A stretch of DNA of 37,262 nucleotides from Candidatus Binataceae bacterium (lineage in GTDB: Bacteria; Desulfobacterota; Binatia; Binatales; Binataceae), in NCBI GenBank assembly GCA_030038355.1, contig JASHPB010000271.1, positions 1-37,262 of the forward strand. The letters are read 5' to 3'. Below the pieces are notes generated by a model. That model had not been told where the DNA came from and ran no database searches. It saw only the letters and a program-made list of their open reading frames with translations. The translations under genes were made by a program, and so were the position numbers. Positions within the stretch are counted from its first letter, which is position 1. Every line of letters begins with the position of its first letter. Shown in pieces: positions 9,920 to 17,786 of this stretch.

Positions 9920-11104
9920 TTGGCAGAGACATTTCCCGAGCTCAAGCCCGCCGCGCGTATCCTGCTCGGCCCCGGCCCGTGCAACGTCAATCCGCGCGTG
10001 ATGAAGGCGATGCAGTCGCCGGTCGTCGGTCACCTCGATCCCGAGTTCATCAAGGTGATGGAAGACATCAAGCGGATGCTGCGCGCGGTTTTCCGCACCA
10101 GCAACGAAATCACCTTTCCGGTGTCGGGGACGGGCTCTGCCGGAATGGATGCGATCCTCGCGAATCTCATTGAAGATGGCGACGAAGTTATCGTTGGCGT
10201 CAATGGCGTATTCGGCACGCGTATCGCGGACTCGGCGGAGCGGCTCGGGGCGAAGGTGATCAAAGTTGAAGCGGAGTGGGGCAGGATTATCGAGCCGGCG
10301 CAGATCGAGGCAGCGCTAAAGGGCACGCACCAGCCGAAACTGGTCGCAATCGTGCACGCCGAAACCTCGACCGGCGCGCATCAGTCGGTAGAGGAGATTT
10401 CCGAGCTGGCGCATCGCGCGGGCGCGCTGATGATGCTCGACACCGTGACCTCGCTCGCCTGCGTGCCGGTCGAGATCGACAAGTGGAAGATCGACGCGAG
10501 CTACAGCTGCACGCAGAAGGGACTTAGTGCGCCGCCGGGCCTCGCGCCGACGACATTCAGCACGCGCGCTATCGAGACAATCAGAAGCCGCAAGACCAGG
10601 TGCAAATCGTGGTACCTCGATGTCGGCATGATCGCTCGCTACTGGGGTTCCGATCGCGTCTATCATCACACCGCGCCGATCACAATGAACTACGCGTTAT
10701 ACGAGGCGCTTCGCGTTGTGCTCGAAGAAGGCTTGGAAGCGCGATGGGCGCGGCATCGCGCCAACGCCGCGGCGCTACACGCAGGCCTTGGCGCGATGGG
10801 TCTCAAGCTTGCGGCGCAAGAGGGCTATCGCCTGCCGCAACTCACCACGGTCGAAGTCCCTGAAGGAATCGACGAGGCAAAGGTTCGGGCCGAGCTGCTA
10901 AATGGTTTCGATATCGAGATCGCGGCCGGGTTGGGCCCATTGAAAGGCAAGGTCTGGCGCGTAGGACTCATCGGTGAGAGCTCGCAGCGGAGCAATGTTT
11001 TTCTTCTGCTTGCGGCGCTCGAACAAATTCTGGCTGCAATGGGTTACGAATTTGCACGCGGAAGAGCTCTGCCATCCGCCGAGCAATCGTACGTTGCAGC
11101 TTAA
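9920..11104 (+). CDS. Alanine-glyoxylate (serine-glyoxylate) aminotransferase
   Basis: 394 residues with a TTG start chosen because AGAGGAG lies 8 bases upstream. It is a class V, fold-type I PLP enzyme: LLGPGPCNVNPRV opens the protein, VSGTGSAGMDAIL and AETSTGAHQ follow, and the PLP lysine is K200 in CTQKGLSAPPGLAP. The YLDVGMIARYWG and YHHTAPITMNYALYEAL segments closely parallel mammalian AGXT, and FDIEIAAGLGPLKGKVWRVG closes the fold. It transfers an amino group from alanine (or serine) to glyoxylate, giving glycine. Its divergence from glcDEF, which makes glyoxylate, fits glycolate salvage. A serine-glyoxylate role in a serine cycle for one-carbon growth is a possible alternative and would fit the amine dehydrogenase in this window. 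Confidence 0.92.
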   Translation: MAETFPELKPAARILLGPGPCNVNPRVMKAMQSPVVGHLDPEFIKVMEDIKRMLRAVFRTSNEITFPVSGTGSAGMDAILANLIEDGDEVIVGVNGVFGTRIADSAERLGAKVIKVEAEWGRIIEPAQIEAALKGTHQPKLVAIVHAETSTGAHQSVEEISELAHRAGALMMLDTVTSLACVPVEIDKWKIDASYSCTQKGLSAPPGLAPTTFSTRAIETIRSRKTRCKSWYLDVGMIARYWGSDRVYHHTAPITMNYALYEALRVVLEEGLEARWARHRANAAALHAGLGAMGLKLAAQEGYRLPQLTTVEVPEGIDEAKVRAELLNGFDIEIAAGLGPLKGKVWRVGLIGESSQRSNVFLLLAALEQILAAMGYEFARGRALPSAEQSYVAA

Positions 11105-11298
11105 CCTTGCGCTAAGCCGAATTCACATCAGTTACCAGGTATCGCGCTGCTAAGACGCCATGCGTCCTGCGGGAAACCTTCATATTCGTTGCCGCCTCGA
11201 ACTCTGGAGCGACGCGGTCTGACGATTGCTAGTTGGTCAGATTCGCTGAAAATCCATTGGCAACGGGCGGCCAAGCCGCAAGCCCACAGGTGAGAAAA

Positions 11299-12714
11299 AT
11301 GTATAGGTGGAAACTTTTTCAAACGATCGCGGTTCTTGGCTTGACCGCGATCTTTCCCCTGGCGGCCAACGCGCAAACTGTCACCAGGACGACCACAAGG
11401 ACGACTACAACCACCACCCAAGTAGACACAGTAAATGAACGGGATTCCATTCGTGCCGGTGAAGTAATAGGCCAGAACAACTATACAGCCGTACAGGCCT
11501 ACCTGAGTCCGGGAAACTACGAGTTAGTGCAGCATGGGATGCAGATGCGGATCGTGCCTTCGGCGCATCTCGACTGGCCGCCCCCTTACCGCACCGCGAC
11601 CGAGAAATATTCGCCTCAATGCTCGCTCGGAGCTGACGGAGATCTCCACGGCTATGTTGCGGGTCTACCCTTTCCGCTGCTTGATCCAAATGATCCGCAA
11701 ATCGCAAACAAGGTCATATGGAACTTCGAGAACCGTCCGATGTTCTCAGATGACGCCGACCTTCGCTATCCTGAATTCGATACCTATGGTCCCGACGGCC
11801 GTATGATCGATCGCCTGCTCGTCCTGAACATGGCTCTATACAACAACGTAGGCCGCGTCGAAGTTCCACCGACGCCGACCGACCCGGACGCGCTCGCGAG
11901 CGGAATACGCTCACGCTTCGGACTGTTTCCATATATTTCGCCATCTACGCTGAATGGTTTCGGTTTCGTACGCTATCGCTACATCGATACGCACAAGCCG
12001 GATGACATTTGGTCGTACGATCGCTATACGCGGCGCGTGCGGCGCGAGACCGAATCGACGCAGTCGGATCCGATATCGGCGTCACCGGCATTCGGCGGTG
12101 TTGGCGGTGGCAACTCGCCAGGCGGCGTGAACGGTGGCGGATCGCCTCAGCCTACGCTCGCAAATAACGTCGACCCCGACTCGCTGTTCGGATTTTCTGC
12201 TAACCCATCCGAATATACCTACCAGTACCTGGGTGAAGGCAGGATGCTCGCCGTGGTGCATGCTGATCGGTCGCCGGAAACGGCCTGCCCCGACGATGCC
12301 TCCCACGTCTGCGCCGAGAACTGGGAGATGCGTCATCTCTATGTGATCCAGGCCGACGCGAAGCAAGGTGAGAATCTGGAAATCCCACGGCGCGTCTTGT
12401 ACATCGACTCCGAAGGATGGTTCGTCACGGCATCGGATCAGTACGATTCACAGGGAATACTCTGGAAGACGCTGGTGAACTACGTTGCGTACTCTGATCG
12501 GTCGGAACCTGATGCGCGCGTCGCGGTCTATCCGTATCGGCGCTTTTTCCCGGTCGCGATGATCGATAAGAATTTGCTCGACGGCTACGATACGGTCGCA
12601 TTCATGCCGAGCCCGACTTCTTCGGCTAGAAATTCCTGGTACGTGAACATGGCCGCCGTCGACAACTCCTTCTTCAATAGCCGAAAACTGGAAATCGCCG
12701 AAAACGAGCACTAA
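11299..12714 (+). CDS. Secreted DUF1329 family protein (LolB/LolA-like fold)
   Basis: 471 residues from the ATG at 11299, chosen because AGGTGAG lies 6 bases upstream and a clean signal peptide follows: basic start, hydrophobic core, cleavage after AANA (about residue 25). A threonine-rich stretch (residues about 28-42) follows. The body matches DUF1329: WNFENRPMFSDDADLRYPEF, WSYDRYTRRVRRE, YLGEGRMLAVVHAD, and IPRRVLYIDSEGWFVTASDQ. This family is periplasmic or outer-membrane associated and often lies beside hydrophobic-substrate catabolic genes; no biochemical role is firmly established. A low-complexity Gly/Ser/Asn linker near residues 260-290 is unusual. It has no obvious operon partner and is followed by a hairpin terminator. 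Confidence 0.85.
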   Translation: MYRWKLFQTIAVLGLTAIFPLAANAQTVTRTTTRTTTTTTQVDTVNERDSIRAGEVIGQNNYTAVQAYLSPGNYELVQHGMQMRIVPSAHLDWPPPYRTATEKYSPQCSLGADGDLHGYVAGLPFPLLDPNDPQIANKVIWNFENRPMFSDDADLRYPEFDTYGPDGRMIDRLLVLNMALYNNVGRVEVPPTPTDPDALASGIRSRFGLFPYISPSTLNGFGFVRYRYIDTHKPDDIWSYDRYTRRVRRETESTQSDPISASPAFGGVGGGNSPGGVNGGGSPQPTLANNVDPDSLFGFSANPSEYTYQYLGEGRMLAVVHADRSPETACPDDASHVCAENWEMRHLYVIQADAKQGENLEIPRRVLYIDSEGWFVTASDQYDSQGILWKTLVNYVAYSDRSEPDARVAVYPYRRFFPVAMIDKNLLDGYDTVAFMPSPTSSARNSWYVNMAAVDNSFFNSRKLEIAENEH

Positions 12715-12745
12715 GTCAGCCGGCCTCGTCCCCGACCAGCTTCAC

Positions 12746-12785
12746 CCCGCTCCCGCGTACTCCGCGGGAGCGGGTCTTGTTGGGT
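12746..12785 (+). terminator. Strong hairpin terminator after the DUF1329 gene
   Basis: A perfect 12-base-pair stem, CCCGCTCCCGCG at 12746-12757 and its complement at 12763-12774, encloses the 5-base loop TACTC. It is followed by the T-containing run TCTTGTT. It begins 31 bases after the stop codon. The T-tract is imperfect, but the stem is very stable. Confidence 0.75.
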
Positions 12786-12873
12786 CAAATCAGCGGGCGC
12801 GGGCGGCGCGCCTCCCACGCGCATAGGCTGCCGCGGCCGCCGTTCGTTATGCGAGCGATTCAGCGCATCGAGT

Positions 12874-13160
12874 TCAGCGGCGATCTGGGGAGCTGTTGCC
12901 ATTCGAGTTCGAGTTGCTGGAACTCGAATTGTTGAACAGGTGGTCAGGCCGTTGTTCGAGCGCGAGCTGCTTTGCACCTACCACCGCCGTGATGGTGATG
13001 ATGGTGCGCGCCGAATCCTCCCGCACCCTGAAGCGGGTTCTGCTGCAGATTCGAAAACGCCTGCTGCACGCCCTGCAGATTGCCGGATTGAGCGCGCGAG
13101 CTTTTCATGGTCGGATATATGTCCCGACTGAACTGAAGCGATACTCGAGATCGATGACAT
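12874..13160 (-). pseudogene. Degraded gene for a small His/Gln/Ser-rich protein
   Basis: No single frame codes through here, but pieces in successive minus-strand frames read as one protein. ATG at 13160, with AGGGGAG 4 bases upstream, begins MSSISSIASVQSG. After a frame change near 13110-13130 come MKSSRAQSGNLQGVQQAFS, NLQQNPLQGAGGFGA, six histidines and GGG. A further change gives SSSRSNNGLTT, and a last one gives LFNNSSSSNSNSNGNSSPDRR with a TGA at 12874. The 'SGNLxGxQxAFxxLQQ' pattern with a His run and Ser/Asn tail resembles short low-complexity proteins I have seen in several bacterial groups; that family link is from memory. At least two or three frameshifts are needed, so this is a decayed gene unless the assembly has indels. 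The surrounding 12786-13311 holds no other gene that I can support. Confidence 0.6.
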
Positions 13161-13224
13161 GATACTCCCCTCTAATTTTGCAGATTTGTTGACGCAGGTT
13201 CGTCGCCTCAAAAGGTGAGGCAAG

Positions 13225-13249
13225 CGCGATGCCGTCGGTAAGCATCGCG
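13225..13249 (-). terminator. Hairpin downstream of the GNAT gene
   Basis: CGCGATGC at 13225-13232 and GCATCGCG at 13242-13249 form a perfect 8-base-pair stem with a 9-base loop, about 60 bases after the minus-strand GNAT stop at 13312. A second small stem (GCCTC/GAGGC, around 13204-13221) lies just beyond. No T-tract follows, so termination is plausible rather than shown. Confidence 0.4.
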
Positions 13250-13311
13250 ATCGCGCGTTGAGCGGCAGTTCCGCAATGACCTGTATCGAAATCGAACGAA
13301 TGCTGTGCGCG

Positions 13312-13893
13312 TTACGCCACGATGCGATCGGAGAAGCCGTCAACGTCGTGGGTCATGATCAGAAGATCGCGCGGGCGTCCGTTGCGATCTTCGACCCAGT
13401 CGGTCAATATCGCCTCGACCTGGAAATCGAGCTTCTCAAAGGCCGCGCGCGCGGCAGTTTGATCGGGCGTCATCTGCGCCGTGACTTTCTTGATTCCGTG
13501 CGAGCGCGCCAGATCGAATATTTCAGCGGCGAGCCGTCGCCCGAGGCCGTAGCCCCGAAAGCGCGACGCCGCATTGATTCGAATTTCGCCGACGCGTCGT
13601 GTCCATCGCGCCTGGTCTCGATGCAAGCTCGCGTAAGCGGCAATTTCACCATCGATCTCGGCAAGTAGTGTTACAGTGTTGCCGTGTTGGATATTATCGA
13701 CCCACTGTTTCACAACAGCGCGATCGGTGATGTCGGTGCGCAGGAAGAGCAAATCATCGGCGGGCAGCTTGTGGGCAAACTCGCGAATCTTGTCGAGGTC
13801 GGAAGGCTCCATCAGGCGAATCGTTGCCTGCTTTCCATCGCGTAGACCGATCTGGATCGGGTACGCACGATTGGTCTTGATCGGCTGAGCCAT
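13312..13893 (-). CDS. GNAT family N-acetyltransferase
   Basis: 193 residues from the ATG at 13893, chosen because GGAGG lies 10 bases upstream; the frame extends slightly further without a better site. The GNAT acetyl-CoA pyrophosphate-binding motif is RFRGYGLGRRL, after the beta-strand VGEIRINAA. Helix and strand elements of the fold follow in AEIFDLARSHGIKKVTAQM and AARAAFEKLDFQVE. The N-terminal IRLMEPSDLDKIREFAHKL is the usual start of the fold. The acetyl acceptor is unknown. It is divergent from the WS/DGAT gene with 201 bases between the starts. Confidence 0.85.
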   Translation of the reverse strand: MAQPIKTNRAYPIQIGLRDGKQATIRLMEPSDLDKIREFAHKLPADDLLFLRTDITDRAVVKQWVDNIQHGNTVTLLAEIDGEIAAYASLHRDQARWTRRVGEIRINAASRFRGYGLGRRLAAEIFDLARSHGIKKVTAQMTPDQTAARAAFEKLDFQVEAILTDWVEDRNGRPRDLLIMTHDVDGFSDRIVA

Positions 13894-14094
13894 CGCGGCA
13901 AACCTCCGTGAACAGACCCGCGCCCCCAAGGACCGGCGGGAGCGCTATCCTCGCAGCAAGATTGCCCGGCGGGCAAGAGCGGCGCCGTAGCCTCTATGTG
14001 TTGCACATTCGGCGGTCGCCCTGTCAGTGTTGGCGTGAAGCGGATGGGAAAGGGAGGTCGCAGGAGGCGCGGCGTGATGCTCCGGAGGTGAACC

Positions 14095-15639
14095 GTGGCT
14101 GAAGACAAATCGGGCGCGCAGAATTTCAGCTATCGCCTCTCGACCCAGGACGCGACCTTTATCTATGCCGAGTCGCAGAGCGGCCCGCTCCATATCGGAT
14201 CGATCGGCGTGTTCGAGGACCGCCTCGATTTCGATGCCTTGATCGCTCATATCGAGGAACGCATCCACCTGGTGCCGCGCTATCGGCAGCGGCTCGCCGA
14301 GGTCCCGTTCAATCTCGCGCACGCGATGATGGAAGACGATCCGAAGTTCGCCGTCGCCAATCATTGCTATCGACACGAGCTCAGCGACGGAACGACCGAG
14401 CAGGAAGCGCTCGCGGAAATGATGAAAGAGTACCGCGTGCCGCTCGACCGCAAACGCCCGCTCTGGGAGCTGCACAGTTACGAGAACTTTCCCGGCGCCA
14501 ACACGGCGCTGATGTGGAAGGTGCACCACTGCCTGGTCGACGGTGTGTCGGGAGTGGAGCTGCTCAAGGTAATGTACGATTTCCGCGCCGAGCCGGACCC
14601 GATCCCGCCGCCGCCGCAACCGTGGCAGCCGTCCACGCCCTCGCGACTGATGCGTCGCTTCGCCGAAGCGATGCGCGATCAGATGCGCGGCGCGGTCGAC
14701 AACGCGATGCGCATGTTCGTCGAAGCGGCCGAGGAGCCCGCCACCATGATCGACAGGATGCGCACGCTCGGCGAAGCGACGCGGGTGATGACCCAGCTCG
14801 CGACGCGCCGCATCATGCCCGCGCCCTGGAACGGCGTGCCGGTCACGCAAGATCGCCTGCTCGCGTGGTCCAAGCAGTCGTTCGCGGATTTTCGTGCAAT
14901 TCGATCAGCCTTTGGCGGTTCGGTCAACGACGTGGTGCTCGCCATGCTCACCGAGGGCGCGGCGCGCTACCTCGACTATCACGGCTACAAGGTCGCCGGC
15001 GAACAGCTCTGCATCGGATGCCCGGTCAACGTGCGCCACAAGGATGAGCAGAAAGCGCTCGGCAATCGCGTCTCGATGATGTTTCCGACTGCGCCGGCCG
15101 AGCCGATGGACATGGTTGAGCGGCTGAAAACTATCAACGAGGAAACCGAGCGCATCAAGGCCGCCGGCTCGGCGCAGGCGCTCGAATCGATTCTGGTCCT
15201 CGCGGAAAATTTTCCGCCACCACTGATGGGGATGAGCTCGCGAATCGCGACAGGAGCGCTCGATGCGGCGGGCGTGCTCGCCAAGCTGATGCGATGGGTT
15301 CCGCGCCCGGGCGGGTTTGCGCTGCCAGCCGCGGGAATCAATTTCATCGCGACCAACGTGCCGGGCGTGCAGGTGCCACAGTATATCAATGGACACCTCT
15401 GCCTCGACATGATTCCGCTGGTGCCGCTGGGTGCGACGCTCGGCTATGGCGTCGCGATTCTTAGCTACAACCGCTATCTCTACTTCGGCATGATGGCTGA
15501 GGTGCGCGTGATGCCCGACGTCGATTTGATGAAGCGCTATGTGGACGAGGCATTCGCCGAGCTTAAGCATCGATGCGAAGAGCAGCTCGGCACGTCGGTC
15601 GGTGCAGCGTATAACTCGTACGCCCGCGCCGGTGGCTGA
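14095..15639 (+). CDS. Wax ester synthase / diacylglycerol acyltransferase (WS/DGAT) family protein
   Basis: 514 residues from GTG at 14095, which has GGAGGTG 4 bases upstream. The catalytic HHxxxDG motif is H144-H145-C-L-V-D149-G150. The N-terminus YRLSTQDATFIYAESQSGPL and the C-terminal ATNVPGVQVPQYINGHL plus GYGVAILSYNRYLYFGMMAE are characteristic of the family. Members acylate diacylglycerol or fatty alcohols from acyl-CoA to make storage triacylglycerol or wax esters, peripherally at the inner membrane. Some family members act on other acceptors. It is followed 8 bases later by the tag gene, so the two are probably co-transcribed despite unrelated functions. Confidence 0.92.
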   Translation: MAEDKSGAQNFSYRLSTQDATFIYAESQSGPLHIGSIGVFEDRLDFDALIAHIEERIHLVPRYRQRLAEVPFNLAHAMMEDDPKFAVANHCYRHELSDGTTEQEALAEMMKEYRVPLDRKRPLWELHSYENFPGANTALMWKVHHCLVDGVSGVELLKVMYDFRAEPDPIPPPPQPWQPSTPSRLMRRFAEAMRDQMRGAVDNAMRMFVEAAEEPATMIDRMRTLGEATRVMTQLATRRIMPAPWNGVPVTQDRLLAWSKQSFADFRAIRSAFGGSVNDVVLAMLTEGAARYLDYHGYKVAGEQLCIGCPVNVRHKDEQKALGNRVSMMFPTAPAEPMDMVERLKTINEETERIKAAGSAQALESILVLAENFPPPLMGMSSRIATGALDAAGVLAKLMRWVPRPGGFALPAAGINFIATNVPGVQVPQYINGHLCLDMIPLVPLGATLGYGVAILSYNRYLYFGMMAEVRVMPDVDLMKRYVDEAFAELKHRCEEQLGTSVGAAYNSYARAGG

Positions 15640-15647
15640 TCGCAACC

Positions 15648-16244
15648 GTGGCGGTGATTGAATCAAAGCTCGATGGGCGCGCGAGATGCGGTTGGGCGCG
15701 CAATGACCTCGCGATTCGCTATCACGACGACGAGTGGGGCGTGCCGGTCCACGATGATCGGCGCTGGTTCGAGTTCCTGTTGCTCGAGGGTGCGCAGGCA
15801 GGTTTGAGCTGGGACACGATTCTGCGCAAGCGCGAGAATTATCGTGCGGCGTTTGCCGGATTCGACCCCGCGCGCGTGGCGCGATTCGATCGCGCAAAGA
15901 TCGATCGCTTGCTTGCCAATGATGGCATCGTGCGCAACCGGCTCAAGATCGATTCGGCGATTTCGAACGCGCAAGCATTTATCGAAATCCAGCGTGAGTT
16001 CGGAACCTTCGACAAGTTCATCTGGCGCTTCGTGGATGGGCGCCCACTCGTCAACTCGCGGCGCGCAATGAAGGAATTGCCCGCCACGACGGCTGAATCC
16101 GACGCGATGAGCAAGGACCTGCTGAAACGCGGGTTTCGATTCGTCGGCTCGACGATCTGCTACGCGATGATGCAGGCGACCGGTATGGTCAACGATCACA
16201 CGATCGATTGCTTTCGCTATCGCGCGCTCGCGCGCAAGAAATAG
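15648..16244 (+). CDS. tag: DNA-3-methyladenine glycosylase I
   Basis: 198 residues from GTG at 15648. Tag excises 3-methyladenine from alkylated DNA. The zinc ligands known in E. coli Tag have clear counterparts: C14 in RCGWA, H26 in YHDDEWG, and H184 and C188 in NDHTIDCFR. The catalytic-region EGAQAGLSWDTILRKRENYR contains the conserved glutamate (E46). Length is normal for Tag. It follows the WS/DGAT stop by 8 bases and ends 12 bases from a convergent glycosyltransferase gene. The family assignment is firm. Confidence 0.95.
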   Translation: MAVIESKLDGRARCGWARNDLAIRYHDDEWGVPVHDDRRWFEFLLLEGAQAGLSWDTILRKRENYRAAFAGFDPARVARFDRAKIDRLLANDGIVRNRLKIDSAISNAQAFIEIQREFGTFDKFIWRFVDGRPLVNSRRAMKELPATTAESDAMSKDLLKRGFRFVGSTICYAMMQATGMVNDHTIDCFRYRALARKK

Positions 16245-16256
16245 GCTCCAAATTTC

Positions 16257-17777
16257 TCATCGCGACGCGTACGACTTGCCGTGCCGCAGCAGCACCAGGC
16301 GGTGACTCCCGTGCTCCGAGGTCAGAACGGGCTCGAGATCTAGCGCGGTCTGCTGGTTCTGCTGCCAGATGCTCTCCGGGACGAGCACGTAACCGGGCGG
16401 AGCGTCGCCGAGACGGCCTTCGAGCAGATGCACGCCGCGATCGAGATAGAAGACGAGAGGCGCGGGCGCGTCGGTAAAGCCAAACAGGTAAAGCGGCGCG
16501 TCCGGCTCGATCACGCGCGCGACTTCCTCGGCAACCGGGCGATACGAATCGCCGCCGCACGAAGCGGACTCACGGTGCGGTATGTAAACGAAATTGAAAA
16601 CCATCATCGCTGCGCCGATTGCCGTGTACGCCCACGCCGCGGCTCGCCTCAGATGCACCGGCGGAATCGTCACGAGCCACCACGCGAGCATCACCGCAGA
16701 CGCCGGCCAGAGAGGCAGCAAATAATCGTCGCTCTTGTATGCAGCGGAGCTTAAGAAGGCGACCGTGACGATCCAGAAAATCGCGCAGAGTCCGACACAC
16801 TCGAGGGCGCGCTGGTCGCCGGATCCTTCGACCTTTAGCTCAGCGGTTTGGATGCCCTTGCCAATTCGCCATGCGCTCACCACGGCGATCGGAACGAAGA
16901 GGCTAAATGGCACTGAGTTCAGCAGGATTGGCGCGAGGTAGAACCACGGCGGCATCGAGCCCATCAGGCCGCCAAAGCGTCCGATGTTTTCGATCTCAAT
17001 CTGATACTCGAGCAACGCGGAGCGGCGACTCAAATAGCAGGCAAGGTACCAGCTGGACGCAATTGCGAGGCCAACGATAATCACTCCGGGATCGAGCATC
17101 GCGAGAATCTGCCGCCCGCGCCGCCCGGCGATCATGAAGATGATAATCGCGGTGCCGGGTAACATTGCGCCCACTGGTCCCGCGGCAAGGACAGCAAGGC
17201 CAAGTGCTATCGCGAGCAGGTAGAGAAAGCCGCGGCCGGCCTCGCCGGGCATCAAGGTCTGACGGGCGCGCGCTCGCATCCACCAGCAGAACGAGAACAG
17301 CGCGAGCGTTTCGAAGAACGTGAGCGCCATGTCAACGCTGCCGACGCGGCCGAGGCTGATGAACTGGTACGATCCTGCGAGCGTAAGGCCCGCGAGCACG
17401 CCTGCTTCCAGGCCGATCGTGCTCGCAGAAAAGAGTATTGTGAGAATTGCCGTAGCGATCGCATAGATCGCCGACGGAAGGCGGAGGGTCGCGGCACTGA
17501 CGTGCGCAAGTCCGAGCGCTCGATCGATCACCAGTGCCGTCCAGTGAAAGAGCGGGGGCGTCGTGAGGGCAATCGAGCCGCTCGCGAGCGGGAACCAGGT
17601 CTGGCCGTGCTCGACCACCTGCTGCACGAAGATGCCGGTGATTGCTTCAGCATCGCTGCATACGTCGGCTCTTCCGAGCCGCTGAATCACCAGGACTGCG
17701 ATCAGAATCGCAAGCGCCGCGACGGCGCCGCGAAGCCCTGGGCGGACGCGGGTAGTCGGCGCCGGATTGATCATCAC
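16257..17777 (-). CDS. Membrane glycosyltransferase, GT39/ArnT-like (dolichyl-phosphate-mannose transferase type)
   Basis: 506 residues, with about ten hydrophobic segments between residues 15 and 410 and a soluble C-terminal part. The first periplasmic loop carries CSDAEAITG, equivalent to the catalytic acidic motif of GT39/GT83 enzymes, and TTPPLFHWTALVI, the counterpart of the 'KPPLYYWL' motif. LGRVGSVDMALTFFETLAL also fits. Such enzymes move a sugar from a polyprenyl phosphate donor to lipid A or a protein on the outer face of the inner membrane; the acceptor is not predictable. A second ATG follows immediately, so the start could be three bases later. It lies 9 bases after the NAGS-like gene on the same strand. 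Confidence 0.85.
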   Translation of the reverse strand: MMINPAPTTRVRPGLRGAVAALAILIAVLVIQRLGRADVCSDAEAITGIFVQQVVEHGQTWFPLASGSIALTTPPLFHWTALVIDRALGLAHVSAATLRLPSAIYAIATAILTILFSASTIGLEAGVLAGLTLAGSYQFISLGRVGSVDMALTFFETLALFSFCWWMRARARQTLMPGEAGRGFLYLLAIALGLAVLAAGPVGAMLPGTAIIIFMIAGRRGRQILAMLDPGVIIVGLAIASSWYLACYLSRRSALLEYQIEIENIGRFGGLMGSMPPWFYLAPILLNSVPFSLFVPIAVVSAWRIGKGIQTAELKVEGSGDQRALECVGLCAIFWIVTVAFLSSAAYKSDDYLLPLWPASAVMLAWWLVTIPPVHLRRAAAWAYTAIGAAMMVFNFVYIPHRESASCGGDSYRPVAEEVARVIEPDAPLYLFGFTDAPAPLVFYLDRGVHLLEGRLGDAPPGYVLVPESIWQQNQQTALDLEPVLTSEHGSHRLVLLRHGKSYASR

Positions 17778-17786
17778 TTGTGAGCG

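Noticed and set aside
9851-10033. Extended N-terminus for glcD
   Set aside because: It would overlap the divergent aminotransferase coding region, and GlcD is already full length from 9850.
11150-11170. GACGC/GCGTC mini-hairpin after the aminotransferase gene
   Set aside because: A five-base stem without a T-tract is expected by chance in such GC-rich DNA.
14905-15897. 330-residue minus-strand open frame across the WS/DGAT and tag genes
   Set aside because: It spans two secure genes on the other strand and carries no motif.
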